A stretch of DNA of 64,000 nt from Pseudanabaena frigida (GTDB lineage: Bacteria > Cyanobacteriota > Cyanobacteriia > Pseudanabaenales > Pseudanabaenaceae): positions 158,501-222,500 of the forward strand of contig QBML01000003.1 of the NCBI GenBank assembly GCA_003242085.1, written 5' to 3'. Positions within the stretch are counted from its first letter, which is position 1, and each line of letters starts with the position of its first letter. Both the position numbers and the translations under genes were made by a program. This document shows, piece after piece, positions 7,383-17,750 of this stretch. The notes under the pieces were generated by a model. It saw nothing but the letters and a program-made list of their open reading frames with translations. It ran no database searches and had not been told where the DNA came from.

Positions 7383-9635
7383 ATGACCCCGACCCTCCCC
7401 ACCGAGCAAATCGATCGCATTGTGTGGAATCAGCACCACGATCCATTCGCTGTTCTAGGTCCACATGAAATTACGCAAGAAGGTAAGTCGGTCTGGGTGG
7501 TAAGAGCGTATCTACCCGACGCAGAAGCGGTATCTGTTGTTACGCCCGATCAACACAAAGAATATCCTATGCATTCGGTGCATCATCCCCACTTTTTTGA
7601 ATGCATTATTAGTGACGCGCCCCACCTATTTAACTACCAATTTAAAGTTAAGTCTGGAGTCAGCTATCAGCTAATCCACGATCCCTACTACTTCAAGTCA
7701 CCCTTGATGAGTGAGTTTGATACTTACTTATTTGGCGAAGGTACACATTACCAAATTTACGAAAAAATGGGTGCTCACTGCACCACTATTGATAACGTAA
7801 GTGGCGTTTATTTTGCTGTATGGGCTCCAAATGCGCGTAACGTCTCCATTATCGGGGACTTTAATAGCTGGGATGGACGCAAACATCAAATGCGTAAAGG
7901 AAATACAGGTGTTTGGGACTTATTTGTCCCCGATCTGCAAGTCGGTACAGTCTACAAATATGAAATTAAAAGTCCAGAAGGGCATATTTACGAAAAATCT
8001 GACCCCTACGGCTTCTTTCAGGAGATTCGCCCTAAAACGGCTTCAATTGTTGCCGATCTCGATACCTATGAATGGAACGACCAAAAATGGCTAGAAAAGC
8101 GTCGTAGTGAAGACCCACTGAAAAAGCCCATCTCAGTCTATGAAATGCATCTTGGATCGTGGATGCACGCTGCGGCTGTAAGTCCTCCTGAAAGTGGCTA
8201 TCCAGCCGTTTCGGCTGCCGATCTTAAGCCTGGTGCTAGATTTCTGACCTATCGCGAACTAGCCGAAGACCTAATTCCCTACGTTAAGGAAATGGGCTAT
8301 ACCCATATCGAAATGATGCCTGTTGCCGAACATCCTTTCGATGGTTCGTGGGGCTATCAAGTCACAGGTTATTATGCCGCAACCTCTCGTTATGGCACAC
8401 CCCAAGATTTGATGTATTTCATCGACCAATGCCATCAAAATGATATTGGGATTATTGTCGATTGGGTTCCCGCGCATTTTCCTAAGGATGGTCATGGGCT
8501 CTCTTTCTTTGATGGCACATTTTTATACGAACCTGCTGATGTTCGCATTGGTGAGCATAAAGAATGGGGAACTAAAATCTTTAACTACAAACGTAGTGAA
8601 GTCAAAAACTTTTTGATTGCCAATGTTCTATTTTGGTTTGATAAGTACCACATTGATGGAATCCGCGTTGATGCCGTTGCCTCGATGATCTATCGTGACT
8701 ACAATCGTGACCCAGGAACATGGTTGGCTAACGAGTATGGTGGTCGTGAAAGTCTGGAAGCGATCGAGTTATTCCGTCATCTTCATAGTATTTTATTTAC
8801 TTATTACCCAGGGGCGCTTTCCATCGCTGAAGAGTCTACTTCTTGGCCGATGGTGACTTGGCCAGCTTATTCAGGTGGTTTAGGCTTTAACTTGAAGTGG
8901 AATATGGGCTGGATGCATGACATGCTCGATTATTTCAAGCTCGATCCATATTTCCGCGGACATAATAACAACTATCTCACCTTTAGCATTTGGTACGCCT
9001 TTAGTGAGAACTTCATGCTCGCGCTTTCCCATGACGAAGTGGTGCATGGCAAGAGTCCGATGATTGGCAAGATGCCTGGGGATGAATGGCAGAAGTTTGC
9101 TAACTTGCGCTGTCTCTATGGCTATATGTTCACGCACCCAGGCAAGAAGACTATGTTTATGGGTATGGAGTTTGGACAGTGGTCGGAATGGAATGTATGG
9201 GGTGATTTGGAATGGCATTTACTGCAATACCCTAGCCACAAAACGCTTCAGAAATATGTTGGCGACCTCAATAAACTATTACGATCGCTGCCCGAACTCT
9301 ATACTCAAGACTTCTCTCCTGAAGGGTTTGAATGGATTGAGTGCAATGATACTCAAAACTCAGTAATTTCGTTCTTGCGTAAAGGACTAGATAATGAGTT
9401 TGTCTTAGTTGTTTGTAACTTTACTCCTGTCGTACACCATAACTATCGTGTTGGCGTTCCCGAAAAAGGCTTCTATAAAGAAGTTCTCAATAGTGATGCG
9501 CCGATTTATGGTGGTAGTGGTATTGGCAATCTAGGCGGTAAATATACCGATGACTATGGTAGTCATGGTAAGCCTTATTCGCTTGATGTAACTGCGCCTC
9601 CTTTAGGAGTAGTTGTCCTAAAGTATCTGGGCTAA
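7383..9635 (+). CDS. glgB: 1,4-alpha-glucan branching enzyme
   Basis: Forms alpha-1,6 branches in glycogen, the storage polymer of cyanobacteria. The 750-residue length is typical of the family. The N-terminal part carries carbohydrate-binding modules (first with NQHHDPFAVLGPH, then VYFAVWAPNARNVSIIGDFN), followed by the GH13 barrel with the nucleophile Asp in DGIRVDAVA (near residue 429), the acid/base Glu in IAEESTSW (near 482) and the transition-state Asp in SHDEVVHGK (near 550), and a C-terminal beta domain. It stands alone on + with a 290-bp leader. It converges on the DMT transporter gene through the palindrome at 9702. Confidence 0.97.
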   Translation: MTPTLPTEQIDRIVWNQHHDPFAVLGPHEITQEGKSVWVVRAYLPDAEAVSVVTPDQHKEYPMHSVHHPHFFECIISDAPHLFNYQFKVKSGVSYQLIHDPYYFKSPLMSEFDTYLFGEGTHYQIYEKMGAHCTTIDNVSGVYFAVWAPNARNVSIIGDFNSWDGRKHQMRKGNTGVWDLFVPDLQVGTVYKYEIKSPEGHIYEKSDPYGFFQEIRPKTASIVADLDTYEWNDQKWLEKRRSEDPLKKPISVYEMHLGSWMHAAAVSPPESGYPAVSAADLKPGARFLTYRELAEDLIPYVKEMGYTHIEMMPVAEHPFDGSWGYQVTGYYAATSRYGTPQDLMYFIDQCHQNDIGIIVDWVPAHFPKDGHGLSFFDGTFLYEPADVRIGEHKEWGTKIFNYKRSEVKNFLIANVLFWFDKYHIDGIRVDAVASMIYRDYNRDPGTWLANEYGGRESLEAIELFRHLHSILFTYYPGALSIAEESTSWPMVTWPAYSGGLGFNLKWNMGWMHDMLDYFKLDPYFRGHNNNYLTFSIWYAFSENFMLALSHDEVVHGKSPMIGKMPGDEWQKFANLRCLYGYMFTHPGKKTMFMGMEFGQWSEWNVWGDLEWHLLQYPSHKTLQKYVGDLNKLLRSLPELYTQDFSPEGFEWIECNDTQNSVISFLRKGLDNEFVLVVCNFTPVVHHNYRVGVPEKGFYKEVLNSDAPIYGGSGIGNLGGKYTDDYGSHGKPYSLDVTAPPLGVVVLKYLG

Positions 9636-9657
9636 GTCTAGACATAGCTATAGACAT

Positions 9658-9744
9658 AAAACCCAGAAGAGAGTAGCGGCGGGAGCAAAGCATCGCTACT
9701 CTATAGCAATAAAGGGAGCGCTTAGCGCTCCCTTTATTGCTATA
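9658..9744. terminator. Bidirectional palindromic terminator between glgB and the EamA gene
   Basis: Perfect 20-bp arms (9702-9721 and 9725-9744) around a TTA loop. The right arm contains the stop codon of the convergent EamA gene (9740-9742). An older, half-degenerate copy of the AAAACCCAG-type palindrome lies at 9658-9702. Confidence 0.82.
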
Positions 9745-10786
9745 CGCCTCGAAATCCGATGGGCATTTCCATTTTTTCGAGAGTAGTCGGTCTATCTTTT
9801 ATTCGCTTGGCTCTATCTTGATTTAGATTGCCAATAAAACTTAAGATCAGACCAATTATCAATAGACTGACTCCCCAGAATTGAGCTTGAGTGGGTACTT
9901 GCCCTAAAATCAAATAGGCTAGACAAATTGTAAGAACTGGATTCACTAAGGCAGCTAAATTGATTTCTGTCGAGGTAGAGAGCTTCAAACCTACTAACCA
10001 GCTAACTCTGGCTACGACAACGATAAATATTGCATAGATGATCATCCACTGCCATAGCAAAGGCGATAAGATATCCACGAAATGCATCGGACCGTAAAGA
10101 ATGTTCGCCAGCAGGAAAAAAAGCATTGTTCCTACGGCGTTACGATAAATCGAAAAAAATCCGACAGGAATTTCTTGTAACTGTAATTTTGTATTTACAG
10201 TCGAAATGGAAGTAATGATGGCAGCGATCGCTACTAAGATTTCTCCAGTACCAATTTGTAATCCCCCCATCTTCATCGCATTTCCTGCTCCTCCTAAAAT
10301 AATTGTTGTCGCCACTCCACCTAGGGATACCAACGAGCCTGAAAGAGTCCAACCATCTACCCGTAAACCAAACAGCCAGATGCTCAACATGAGCGTTAAA
10401 AATGGCTCAATACGACCAATTAAAACAACATTAGCAATATTCGCATGTCCGATTGCGGTAAACGTTAATGCAGGCGCAATCGCTCCTGATAAAACGCTGG
10501 TAATCGTCAAATTAATCCAGTCTTTGCGAGTTAGAGCTTTTAGGGTACTCAGTTTTAAATCTTTATAAAAAATTAAAACCATCACACCAAAGGCGCAAAT
10601 ATTACCGACAAATAAAACATTGCACAGTGAGATCGGATTTCTGCCATCGATCAGATTATGTTGTCCGATATCAATAATTATGCGCGTGAAAGAGTTTGAA
10701 GCGGCAAAAATTAAAACCGCAACTGCAAGGTATATCCAGCCAGGAACTTGGCTAAAAGTTTTTTGTATATTATTGTTAATATTCAT
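9740..10786 (-). CDS. DMT superfamily (EamA) transporter
   Basis: A 348-residue inner-membrane transporter with about ten membrane helices arranged as two EamA repeats (about 15-165 and 175-320), for example the pairs TFTAIGHANIANVVLIGRIEP and INLAALVNPVLTICLAYLILG. The family exports amino acids or other metabolites; the substrate cannot be read from the sequence. The protein starts MNINNNIQ. It converges on glgB and is followed by a long AT-rich upstream gap before the next gene. Confidence 0.86.
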   Translation of the reverse strand: MNINNNIQKTFSQVPGWIYLAVAVLIFAASNSFTRIIIDIGQHNLIDGRNPISLCNVLFVGNICAFGVMVLIFYKDLKLSTLKALTRKDWINLTITSVLSGAIAPALTFTAIGHANIANVVLIGRIEPFLTLMLSIWLFGLRVDGWTLSGSLVSLGGVATTIILGGAGNAMKMGGLQIGTGEILVAIAAIITSISTVNTKLQLQEIPVGFFSIYRNAVGTMLFFLLANILYGPMHFVDILSPLLWQWMIIYAIFIVVVARVSWLVGLKLSTSTEINLAALVNPVLTICLAYLILGQVPTQAQFWGVSLLIIGLILSFIGNLNQDRAKRIKDRPTTLEKMEMPIGFRGV

Positions 10787-10973
10787 ATTCTATTTTGTCA
10801 GACTTTGATCGCCAAGTTAGCAAGGATTACGATCTAAGTTTGAGTAATTTCTGACATTGTGACAGCTTAATGTAGGAAAAGAATATATAGAATTTGCAAA
10901 AAATAAAGAATTTAAACTTAACCCTTGGGATTCTGTTTATATATCGATTGAACTTTGTTGAGAATTGATTCTG

Positions 10974-11498
10974 CTAATTTATATTAACAACACCGTTGAT
11001 CTCCTCGACAGTCCATTGAACTTGAGATTCATCATTCTTCCAAGTCACTTTTGTTTTTGCTCTTAGAGCACAGTCTGATTGACCGCTAGTTCTAATTTGT
11101 CCGATTTCATATCCCCAAAGAAGATGATTTGTATATATATGGAGTGGATAGCAACCAAGCAGCCCACATCTTTCTTTGATCATGATTGAATGTATCTCAC
11201 TAGGCGAAGTATATTCTGTTACACAACCCTCTCCCATAAAAGAACCTGGAATTGCGAGGATGAGGATAGAGCAGAAGAAAAGTGATGATACAATCAAGCC
11301 ACTGAGGTTTTTAAAATTGTTTTTATTTCCTATGCTAATGACTGCTAAGAAAGAGATAACCAAAGTTATGCTATAAAGAATAAATTCGCTATGAACTCCT
11401 CTCAGAGTATATCTAGATTTAAGTTCTAAAAAAAGAATGGTTACAGATACTATCTGCAAACCTAAAGATAGGAATAAAAGTGATTTCGACTTAATCAT
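10974..11498 (-). CDS. Hypothetical membrane protein
   Basis: A 174-residue protein with three hydrophobic helices in the first 90 residues (about 5-25, 38-58 and 68-88), followed by a soluble domain containing several Cys (GCVTEY, CGLLGCYPLH, SDCALRAK). The helices may be an anchor and the Cys-containing part could be extracytoplasmic with disulfides. I do not recognise a family. The coding region is AT-rich. It is isolated between the EamA gene and a degenerate repeat at 11585. Confidence 0.6.
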   Translation of the reverse strand: MIKSKSLLFLSLGLQIVSVTILFLELKSRYTLRGVHSEFILYSITLVISFLAVISIGNKNNFKNLSGLIVSSLFFCSILILAIPGSFMGEGCVTEYTSPSEIHSIMIKERCGLLGCYPLHIYTNHLLWGYEIGQIRTSGQSDCALRAKTKVTWKNDESQVQWTVEEINGVVNIN

Positions 11499-11584
11499 CT
11501 TATAAATTCCCTAATAATAATTCTCATTACAATGTGTAGCTATAGCATTTCTAAATCACAAAATCATTCGTGGGACTCATTAGG

Positions 11585-11728
11585 CTTCGACTTCTCTCAG
11601 TCAGCTTAGACCATTGGCTGAATATAGTCAAAGTTTCCCTCATATCATTTAGGATTGCTATATAGCCAAGTAAGTTAAGATGTAAAACCCAGCAGAGAGT
11701 CGCGGCGCGACTCTCTGCTGGGTTTTAC
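11585..11728. repeat. Degenerate GCTTCGACTTC element plus a 47-bp palindrome
   Basis: 11583-11633 is a decayed copy of the GCTTCGACTTCGCTCAGCC inverted repeat seen intact at 12184-12234 and 42231-42276. At 11682-11728 there is a perfect palindrome with 23-bp arms and a 1-nt centre, with outer sequence GTAAAACCCAG...CTGGGTTTTAC. It lies just after the stop of the 11738-12019 gene and likely terminates it. Confidence 0.75.
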
Positions 11729-11737
11729 GTTTATTTC

Positions 11738-12019
11738 CTAAGAGGCATTCGCGACTATGCGATCGCGAGACTCATGTAAATTTGCGATTTCAAGATGATT
11801 GTGTTTCCATGTGCGTGAACTTAAAAATGTGGGTAGTTCAACTTTGCTAGTAGGGACTACATCAATTACTTGAGACTTTGATTGCCAATCTAATTCTTGC
11901 GGAAAGTCTTGATAATCTTTCTCGATTTCACCTAAAACCTGTAAAGCCAGATGGAGATGTGCTTCCAGATAGTTAATACGATTTTGTAATGCTTCGATGG
12001 TCGCTTCTTGAGTATTCAT
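11738..12019 (-). CDS. Small hypothetical protein with N-terminal helix
   Basis: A 93-residue protein with a strong GGAGG-type ribosome site 8 bp before the ATG. The first half is a helical, possibly coiled-coil segment (TIEALQNRINYLEAHLHLALQVLGEIEK) given here only as positions 7-34; the second half is polar and probably disordered. No family is recognised. It lies alone between two palindromic elements. Reality is supported by the ribosome site and the terminator, function is unknown. Confidence 0.55.
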   Translation of the reverse strand: MNTQEATIEALQNRINYLEAHLHLALQVLGEIEKDYQDFPQELDWQSKSQVIDVVPTSKVELPTFLSSRTWKHNHLEIANLHESRDRIVANAS

Positions 12020-12183
12020 AACATGACCTCCATCAGTAGGCTGGTACTGACCTTTTCAATCCAAATCTGTGAGATAGAGTGTAGCCTCTAAATCTATAGA
12101 GTTTCCTCCTGCAAAAGGATGATATAACAATTCTAATTCAGTCATGAGATTATTTAGAGTGCTTCGACAGATTATTTAGATTC

Positions 12184-12234
12184 GCTTCGACTTCGCTCAG
12201 CCACCGTAGACCGATAGCTGAGCGAAGTCGAAGC
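12184..12234. repeat. Inverted repeat GCTTCGACTTCGCTCAGC
   Basis: Perfect 18-bp arms (12184-12201 and 12217-12234) with a 15-nt loop, just after the kinase gene stop at 12258. It is the same family as 42231-42276 and the decayed copy at 11585. It may terminate the kinase transcript. Confidence 0.75.
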
Positions 12235-12257
12235 CTTCTACTGTCTTGGCTTTGGGA

Positions 12258-13670
12258 TTATGCTTGACTTAAGAAATCTAATAGCTCACCCAATATCCAA
12301 TCCATTTCTTCTTTCTCCATCAATATCGAGTCAAAGCGATGCTTAGTTTCGCCCCTCCAGATAGCATAGTGATTGGTTTTTTGCCCATTGTCCGATACGA
12401 TCTCCTCAATACCAATGCGGGTAATCTCCACGATATAACCACGTTCGCGCCCAACTCTTAGACCAAATAGATGCCACGCAATCCGAAAGGTTTGGCGATC
12501 CACTTCAATTAAGACATTGCCAATTAATGCATAGACAAACAAAACGGCACACATCAAAGACATTAGACCAACTATAAAAGCTGCAAATCCCAGTGGAATC
12601 TGCGAGAGTAAGCCAAAAGTATTAATGTAAGGAAGGATAAATTTATCTAGTCCCCAATAGATAGCGCCAGCAAGAACTCCAAATACCCATGTAAGTGGAC
12701 GATAGCCGAGGCTAGGAATTTTAAATATAAGGCGATCTCGAGTTCTGTCATATTGAATGCGCGTATCTAAGGGCTTGAGTTTACGGGCTTTTTCTATTTC
12801 CCCTGATGCTTTTAGTGACGCGATGTAATTCTTCTTTGACTGATAAATGGATGAGCTATTGTTTTGTAATGCTTCTAGGGCTGAACCTGCGGAATTAAAG
12901 CGATCCTCGGTGGCGGGTTCGATCGTTTGCTCTAGCCAATTGGCAAACTCTTCAGAAACATTAGTACAGGCTCGCACATCAATTTTCATGCGATTTTGTG
13001 GCAGTTCAGCAGGCGATCGGTGAGTGAGTAAAAATAGCAATGTCGCGCCCAAGCCATACAAGTCTGAAGCGCAACTTGCTTGTCCTCGAAACTGCTCGGG
13101 AGACATATAGCCATAGGTTCCGACAAAGGTGCTACCACCAGCGATCGTATTGCGATAAATATCTTGCACTGCGCCAAAATCAACGAGGGCGATCGCCCCA
13201 TCGGGACGACGAATTAAATTTTGGGGCTTAATGTCACGATGAACGACGGGCGGCGAAAGTTCGTGGAGATAACACAGCACATTTAAAATTTGTGTCGCAA
13301 TCTCTTTTACTTCTAATTCGGTCAATCGCACACCATTCTGAGCGATCGCTGCTAATGACTTGCCTTCAATTAGTTCTTGAACGATATAAAATCGGCGATC
13401 GCTCTCCAAATCAATATGAAAATAATCGAGATATTTAGGGATCTGGGGATGATTTAGACTAGCTAAAACTTTAGCTTCGCGTTCAAATAACTCGATCGCT
13501 TTCCATTGACTTGACTGGCGCAATGACAGTACTTTAATCGCAACTGACTGATAGCTATTATCACAATCTTCTGCTGCATAGGTGGTCGCCATACCACCAC
13601 GTCCTAATACTGAAATGATTTTGTAGCGATCGCTTACAATATCTCCAATTTGATGCAGTTCTTCTATCAT
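12258..13670 (-). CDS. Serine/threonine protein kinase with C-terminal membrane domain
   Basis: A 470-residue Hanks-type kinase. Residues about 12-270 hold the catalytic domain: glycine loop GRGGMATTY, VAIKVL lysine, HRDIKPQN catalytic loop, DFGAVQ metal site, and activation segment ending in GTYGYMSPEQF. Two or three hydrophobic helices follow (about 325-385, near WVFGVLAGAIYWGL and GFAAFIVGLMSLMCAVLFVYALIG), then a soluble tail of about 80 residues. Such kinases phosphorylate proteins on Ser/Thr in cyanobacterial signalling. Targets are unknown. It is divergent from the large sensor kinase at 13806, so the two could share a regulatory region. Confidence 0.93.
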   Translation of the reverse strand: MIEELHQIGDIVSDRYKIISVLGRGGMATTYAAEDCDNSYQSVAIKVLSLRQSSQWKAIELFEREAKVLASLNHPQIPKYLDYFHIDLESDRRFYIVQELIEGKSLAAIAQNGVRLTELEVKEIATQILNVLCYLHELSPPVVHRDIKPQNLIRRPDGAIALVDFGAVQDIYRNTIAGGSTFVGTYGYMSPEQFRGQASCASDLYGLGATLLFLLTHRSPAELPQNRMKIDVRACTNVSEEFANWLEQTIEPATEDRFNSAGSALEALQNNSSSIYQSKKNYIASLKASGEIEKARKLKPLDTRIQYDRTRDRLIFKIPSLGYRPLTWVFGVLAGAIYWGLDKFILPYINTFGLLSQIPLGFAAFIVGLMSLMCAVLFVYALIGNVLIEVDRQTFRIAWHLFGLRVGRERGYIVEITRIGIEEIVSDNGQKTNHYAIWRGETKHRFDSILMEKEEMDWILGELLDFLSQA

Positions 13671-13805
13671 CTTTGGTTGCTAATTAATGAAGTACAAGCA
13701 GAAATAAAATTTTCCTTTGAAAATCTATTTGTTTATTCTCAAATTGAAGTGATTACATTTTATAATGCCATCATGGTGTTTTACTTACTTACCTAAATAA
13801 GTTAA

Positions 13806-16800
13806 ATGAACAAAGGCATAGCTAGCTCTGAACAACAAGTTTTAATTATTACAGATAGCTATGAAGAGCTTTTTCATAGGAACTTACGATCGCTTGACTT
13901 TGCGAATATTGTAGAGTACCGCAAAAATCGATACCAAATTCAGCAATGCGAATCCCCATTATTCAGAGATTTAGAAATTTTCCTTCAAGATTCTCCTGAC
14001 TGCGTCTTACTGGACTGGGAGTTGCCAAATCTAGATAGGGAAAATGTTCTCCAACAACTGATTTCCAAGCAAATTCCTGTAGTAATTTTAGTAAGTGCAT
14101 CAAGTGAGGAGTTAGTATCTTGTACTGAGCAAGATTATCTAGTTAAAGAGACTCTCACTAAGGAGTTGATTCTCTCCACGATTCGGAATGCGATCGCCCA
14201 TGATAAACTAAAACTCATTCATAATCGCTCGGAAGCATTACTGGAAACTCAAAACCGATGTCTAGGCTGTATCGCGGTGGGAGATCAACTTTTAGAAGCA
14301 TTTAACCTACTTTCCCAACTGATTGAGTTACAGATTCCTGAGGCTCTATGTTCTATTTTAGTTTTTGATAATCAAGGTAAATTGAATAGCCTTGCGGCTC
14401 CTAACTTGCCAGAAGATTTTAATCTAATCATCAAAGATATTACTATTAATGAAGCAAAATCTCTCTTTGGTAAGAATCTTGCAGGAACAACTATAAATAT
14501 TAGTGATATTAATAACCATTATTGGCAAGATTATCAAGATTTAGCCTTAAAAAATGGATTGAGAACTTGTTGGGCTGCACCGATCTTTGCCCGTGATGGA
14601 CAACAAATTTTAGGATTTTTTGCTTTATATTATCGAGATTTACTTACGCCTTCACTAGAAGAAATCAAGGTGATTAAAAACACTGCTTATGCTGCTGGTA
14701 TTGCGATTGAGCGCGATCGCAGTGAGACTAACCTACAGCAACAGTTGCAACGAGAGCGTCAACTTTATCAGCAATTACAGCAAGAATTAAGCGATCGCCA
14801 GCAGGTTGAACTCAAGTTTCAAGAGAGCCAAAAATTCATTCAAAAGATTGCAGATGCATCACCTAATATTCTTTACCTATATAACGTTCAAGAGCAGCGA
14901 AATATTTATTCAAACCGAGAGATTTATTCGATACTTGGCTATACACCACAAGAAATCCAAGAAATGGGAGGAGATTTCTTTCAAAGACTCATGCATCCAG
15001 ACGATTTTGTTAGAGTGCCTAATAACTTAGAACTGATTTACAACTCTCCTGATGGGGAAATCATTGGTATGGAGTATCGGATGCAAAACTCCAATGGTGA
15101 ATGGCGTTGGCTCTACAGTCGAAGCTCAATTTTTAGTCGAGATGATCGTGGCAGAGTACTATTAACAATTGGAACCGCAGAAGATATCACCGATCGCAAA
15201 CGATCGGAAGAAGAATTAAAAAGAAGTGAAGCCCATCAACAAGCCTTAATTAAGGCTATTCCCGACTTAATCATGCGGATCAACCGATCGGGAATTTATC
15301 TAGAGTTTATTGCTAATCCTATGTTTCCCTTGGTTGGCGATATTCCTGACATGATCGGCAAACATGCATCACAGATCCTATCGCCTGAATTAGCGCAAAA
15401 ACGGATTGAGCATGTTCAACTAGCATTAGAAACAAACTCTATCCAGATCTACGAGCAAAGGCTTTCTGTTGATGGCAACGTTCAAGAAGAAGAAGTTCGC
15501 ATTGTTCCTTACTGCGAAGAAGAAGTTTTGGTGTTAGTCCGCAATATTACCGATCGCAAAATCGCCGAAGAGGCTTTGCGAGAAAGCAAGAAAAGGTTTG
15601 AACGAATTGCGGAAACTCTTCCAGGTGTTATTTACACTATGATTCAATGTCCAGACGGATCGCGTTATTTTGAATATATGAGTTCGGGGGTCACAAAAAT
15701 ACATGAAATAACGATTGAGCAGGCACTTAAAAATCCTAGATGGATTGACGATCAATTTCATCCTGATGATAAAGCAGGGTTTATTGCAGCCGCTAGGTAT
15801 AGTGATGAGACCCTATCATCTTTTAACTATGAATGGCGAATTATTACTCCTTCAGGCAAGATTAAATGGTTGCAAATCACATCTTTGCTTGAAAAGATCG
15901 AGAATCAAGGTGTTGTTTCATTTAAACGTCAAAATGGAGATATTGCTCGGCATGGCATTGTTCTAGACATTACCGATCGCAAAACTGCCGATATCCAATT
16001 GCAACAGCAGGCAGAACAACAAAGACTGCTTAGTGGCATTACCCAGCGCATTCGGTCATCACTTAACCTCGAAGAAATTCTGAATATAACTGTTGCCGAA
16101 ATACATCAGGTCTTAAAATCAGATCGAGTATTGGTCTATCAGATCTTTGCGGATGGGACAGGTGCTGTGATTGCTGAATCTGTGTCTCCCAATTGTCAAT
16201 CAATCATTAATAAGAAATATCCAGAAGAAGTTTTTCCAGAAGAGATATACGAGAGCTATTTACAAGGAAAAGTCTCAACTCTCAATGATCTAGAGACCGA
16301 ATCTGTCCTATCTTGGTTAGTAGAATTACTTCAAGAAATTCAAGTCAGAGCTAAGTTAACCGTGCCGATTATCCAAGATCAGAAACTTTGGGGACTGCTG
16401 ATCTCCCATCAGTGTAATCATCCTCGACAGTGGCAAAATTGGGAAATAGACTTACTCAAACAATTGTCGAGCCAACTAGCGATCGCCATTCAACAGGCGA
16501 GTCTATACCAGCAACTGCAACTTGAACTACGCGATCGCCAACGAGCCGAGAAACTAATTCATCAACAAGTAGAAAGAGAATCCTTATTGCGAGAAGTCAT
16601 GCAGAGAATTCGGCAAACTCTCGATCTGCATACTATTTTCGAGACTGCGACCCTTGAAATTCGCCAATTTCTCCATGCCGATCGGGTGGGCATTTTTAAA
16701 TTTTATCCAGAATCTAATTACAATGATGGCGAGTTTGTTGCTGAATCCGTCGTGGTTGAATTTAATTCAATTGTCGCAATTAAATCTCACGACCATTGTT

Positions 16801-17750
16801 TTGGCGAACAATACGCCGAATCATATCAGCGTGGCAGATTTCAGGCTGTTGACGATATTTATAATGCTGGACTTTCAGATTGTCATGTCAATATTTTGTC
16901 AGCATTTCAGGTTAGAGCAAATTTAGTTGTGCCATTGCTTAATGGTAAGAAATTATGGGGACTGCTTTGTGTTCATCAATGTTCATCGCCTCGACATTGG
17001 GAAAATACGGAAATTTCACTCGTTTATCAAATTAGCAATCAATTAGCGATCGCCATTCAGCAGGCAAGCCTATATCAACAAATACAGACAGAACTAGCTG
17101 AGAAAGAAAAACTATATCTGAAACTGGCTAACGAATTACACCAGAAAAAAGTATTACTCAAAGAAGTCCATCATCGTGTCAAGAACAACTTACAAGTAAT
17201 GTCTAGCCTGTTAAGAATGCAGTTTCGCAAAACTACACCTGAATTAAAAAATCTAATCGAGGATTATCAAAATCGAATCCAGTCTATGGCTCTAATTCAC
17301 GCTCAGCTTCATCAAAATGATGATTTAGCAAACATCAATTTTCATGACTACATTTCTGACTTAACAACTAATCTTTTTGAATGCTATGGTAGTAAATCTG
17401 CCAATGTGCAACGTAAACTGGAAGTTAGCAATATTTCCTTATCTCTAGACCAATCAATTCCTCTCGGTCTAATCATCAATGAATTAATATCTAATGCTTT
17501 AAAACATGCCTTTCCCCAAGGCTCTGGCGAAATAAATATTCAATTAGTTCAGGTAGAATCTCAGTATCATTTAATTGTGTCTGACAATGGTATAGGAATC
17601 TTACCAGAACTTCTTGACCTGAGACATACTGATAGCTTGGGAATGCAGTTAATGTATGGCTTAACTGAGCAACTAGAAGGAGAACTTACCTATGATAGCC
17701 ATAACGGATCGAGATTTCAGATAAAGTTTCCTATCTTAGAAACCATTTAA
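13806..17750 (+). CDS. Multi-domain PAS/GAF sensor histidine kinase, HisKA_2 type
   Basis: A 1314-residue soluble sensor. In order: a receiver-like domain (about 8-135, with LLDWELP carrying the probable phospho-Asp), GAF (about 150-310), a coiled coil, three PAS/PAC units (about 340-475, 475-590, 595-735, each ending in an ITDRK motif), two GAF domains (about 745-905 and 920-1080, both phytochrome-type in ending but without an obvious chromophore Cys that I can assign), then HisKA_2 (EVHHRVKNNLQVMSSLL, phospho-His near 1120) and a HATPase domain (NELISNALKHAF, DNGIGI). It probably passes phosphate to a separate receiver; the REC-kinase 315 bp downstream is a candidate partner. Confidence 0.92.
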   Translation: MNKGIASSEQQVLIITDSYEELFHRNLRSLDFANIVEYRKNRYQIQQCESPLFRDLEIFLQDSPDCVLLDWELPNLDRENVLQQLISKQIPVVILVSASSEELVSCTEQDYLVKETLTKELILSTIRNAIAHDKLKLIHNRSEALLETQNRCLGCIAVGDQLLEAFNLLSQLIELQIPEALCSILVFDNQGKLNSLAAPNLPEDFNLIIKDITINEAKSLFGKNLAGTTINISDINNHYWQDYQDLALKNGLRTCWAAPIFARDGQQILGFFALYYRDLLTPSLEEIKVIKNTAYAAGIAIERDRSETNLQQQLQRERQLYQQLQQELSDRQQVELKFQESQKFIQKIADASPNILYLYNVQEQRNIYSNREIYSILGYTPQEIQEMGGDFFQRLMHPDDFVRVPNNLELIYNSPDGEIIGMEYRMQNSNGEWRWLYSRSSIFSRDDRGRVLLTIGTAEDITDRKRSEEELKRSEAHQQALIKAIPDLIMRINRSGIYLEFIANPMFPLVGDIPDMIGKHASQILSPELAQKRIEHVQLALETNSIQIYEQRLSVDGNVQEEEVRIVPYCEEEVLVLVRNITDRKIAEEALRESKKRFERIAETLPGVIYTMIQCPDGSRYFEYMSSGVTKIHEITIEQALKNPRWIDDQFHPDDKAGFIAAARYSDETLSSFNYEWRIITPSGKIKWLQITSLLEKIENQGVVSFKRQNGDIARHGIVLDITDRKTADIQLQQQAEQQRLLSGITQRIRSSLNLEEILNITVAEIHQVLKSDRVLVYQIFADGTGAVIAESVSPNCQSIINKKYPEEVFPEEIYESYLQGKVSTLNDLETESVLSWLVELLQEIQVRAKLTVPIIQDQKLWGLLISHQCNHPRQWQNWEIDLLKQLSSQLAIAIQQASLYQQLQLELRDRQRAEKLIHQQVERESLLREVMQRIRQTLDLHTIFETATLEIRQFLHADRVGIFKFYPESNYNDGEFVAESVVVEFNSIVAIKSHDHCFGEQYAESYQRGRFQAVDDIYNAGLSDCHVNILSAFQVRANLVVPLLNGKKLWGLLCVHQCSSPRHWENTEISLVYQISNQLAIAIQQASLYQQIQTELAEKEKLYLKLANELHQKKVLLKEVHHRVKNNLQVMSSLLRMQFRKTTPELKNLIEDYQNRIQSMALIHAQLHQNDDLANINFHDYISDLTTNLFECYGSKSANVQRKLEVSNISLSLDQSIPLGLIINELISNALKHAFPQGSGEINIQLVQVESQYHLIVSDNGIGILPELLDLRHTDSLGMQLMYGLTEQLEGELTYDSHNGSRFQIKFPILETI

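Noticed and set aside
8880..9218. 112-codon open frame opposite glgB
   Set aside because: Antisense to the conserved GH13 barrel; a shadow frame.
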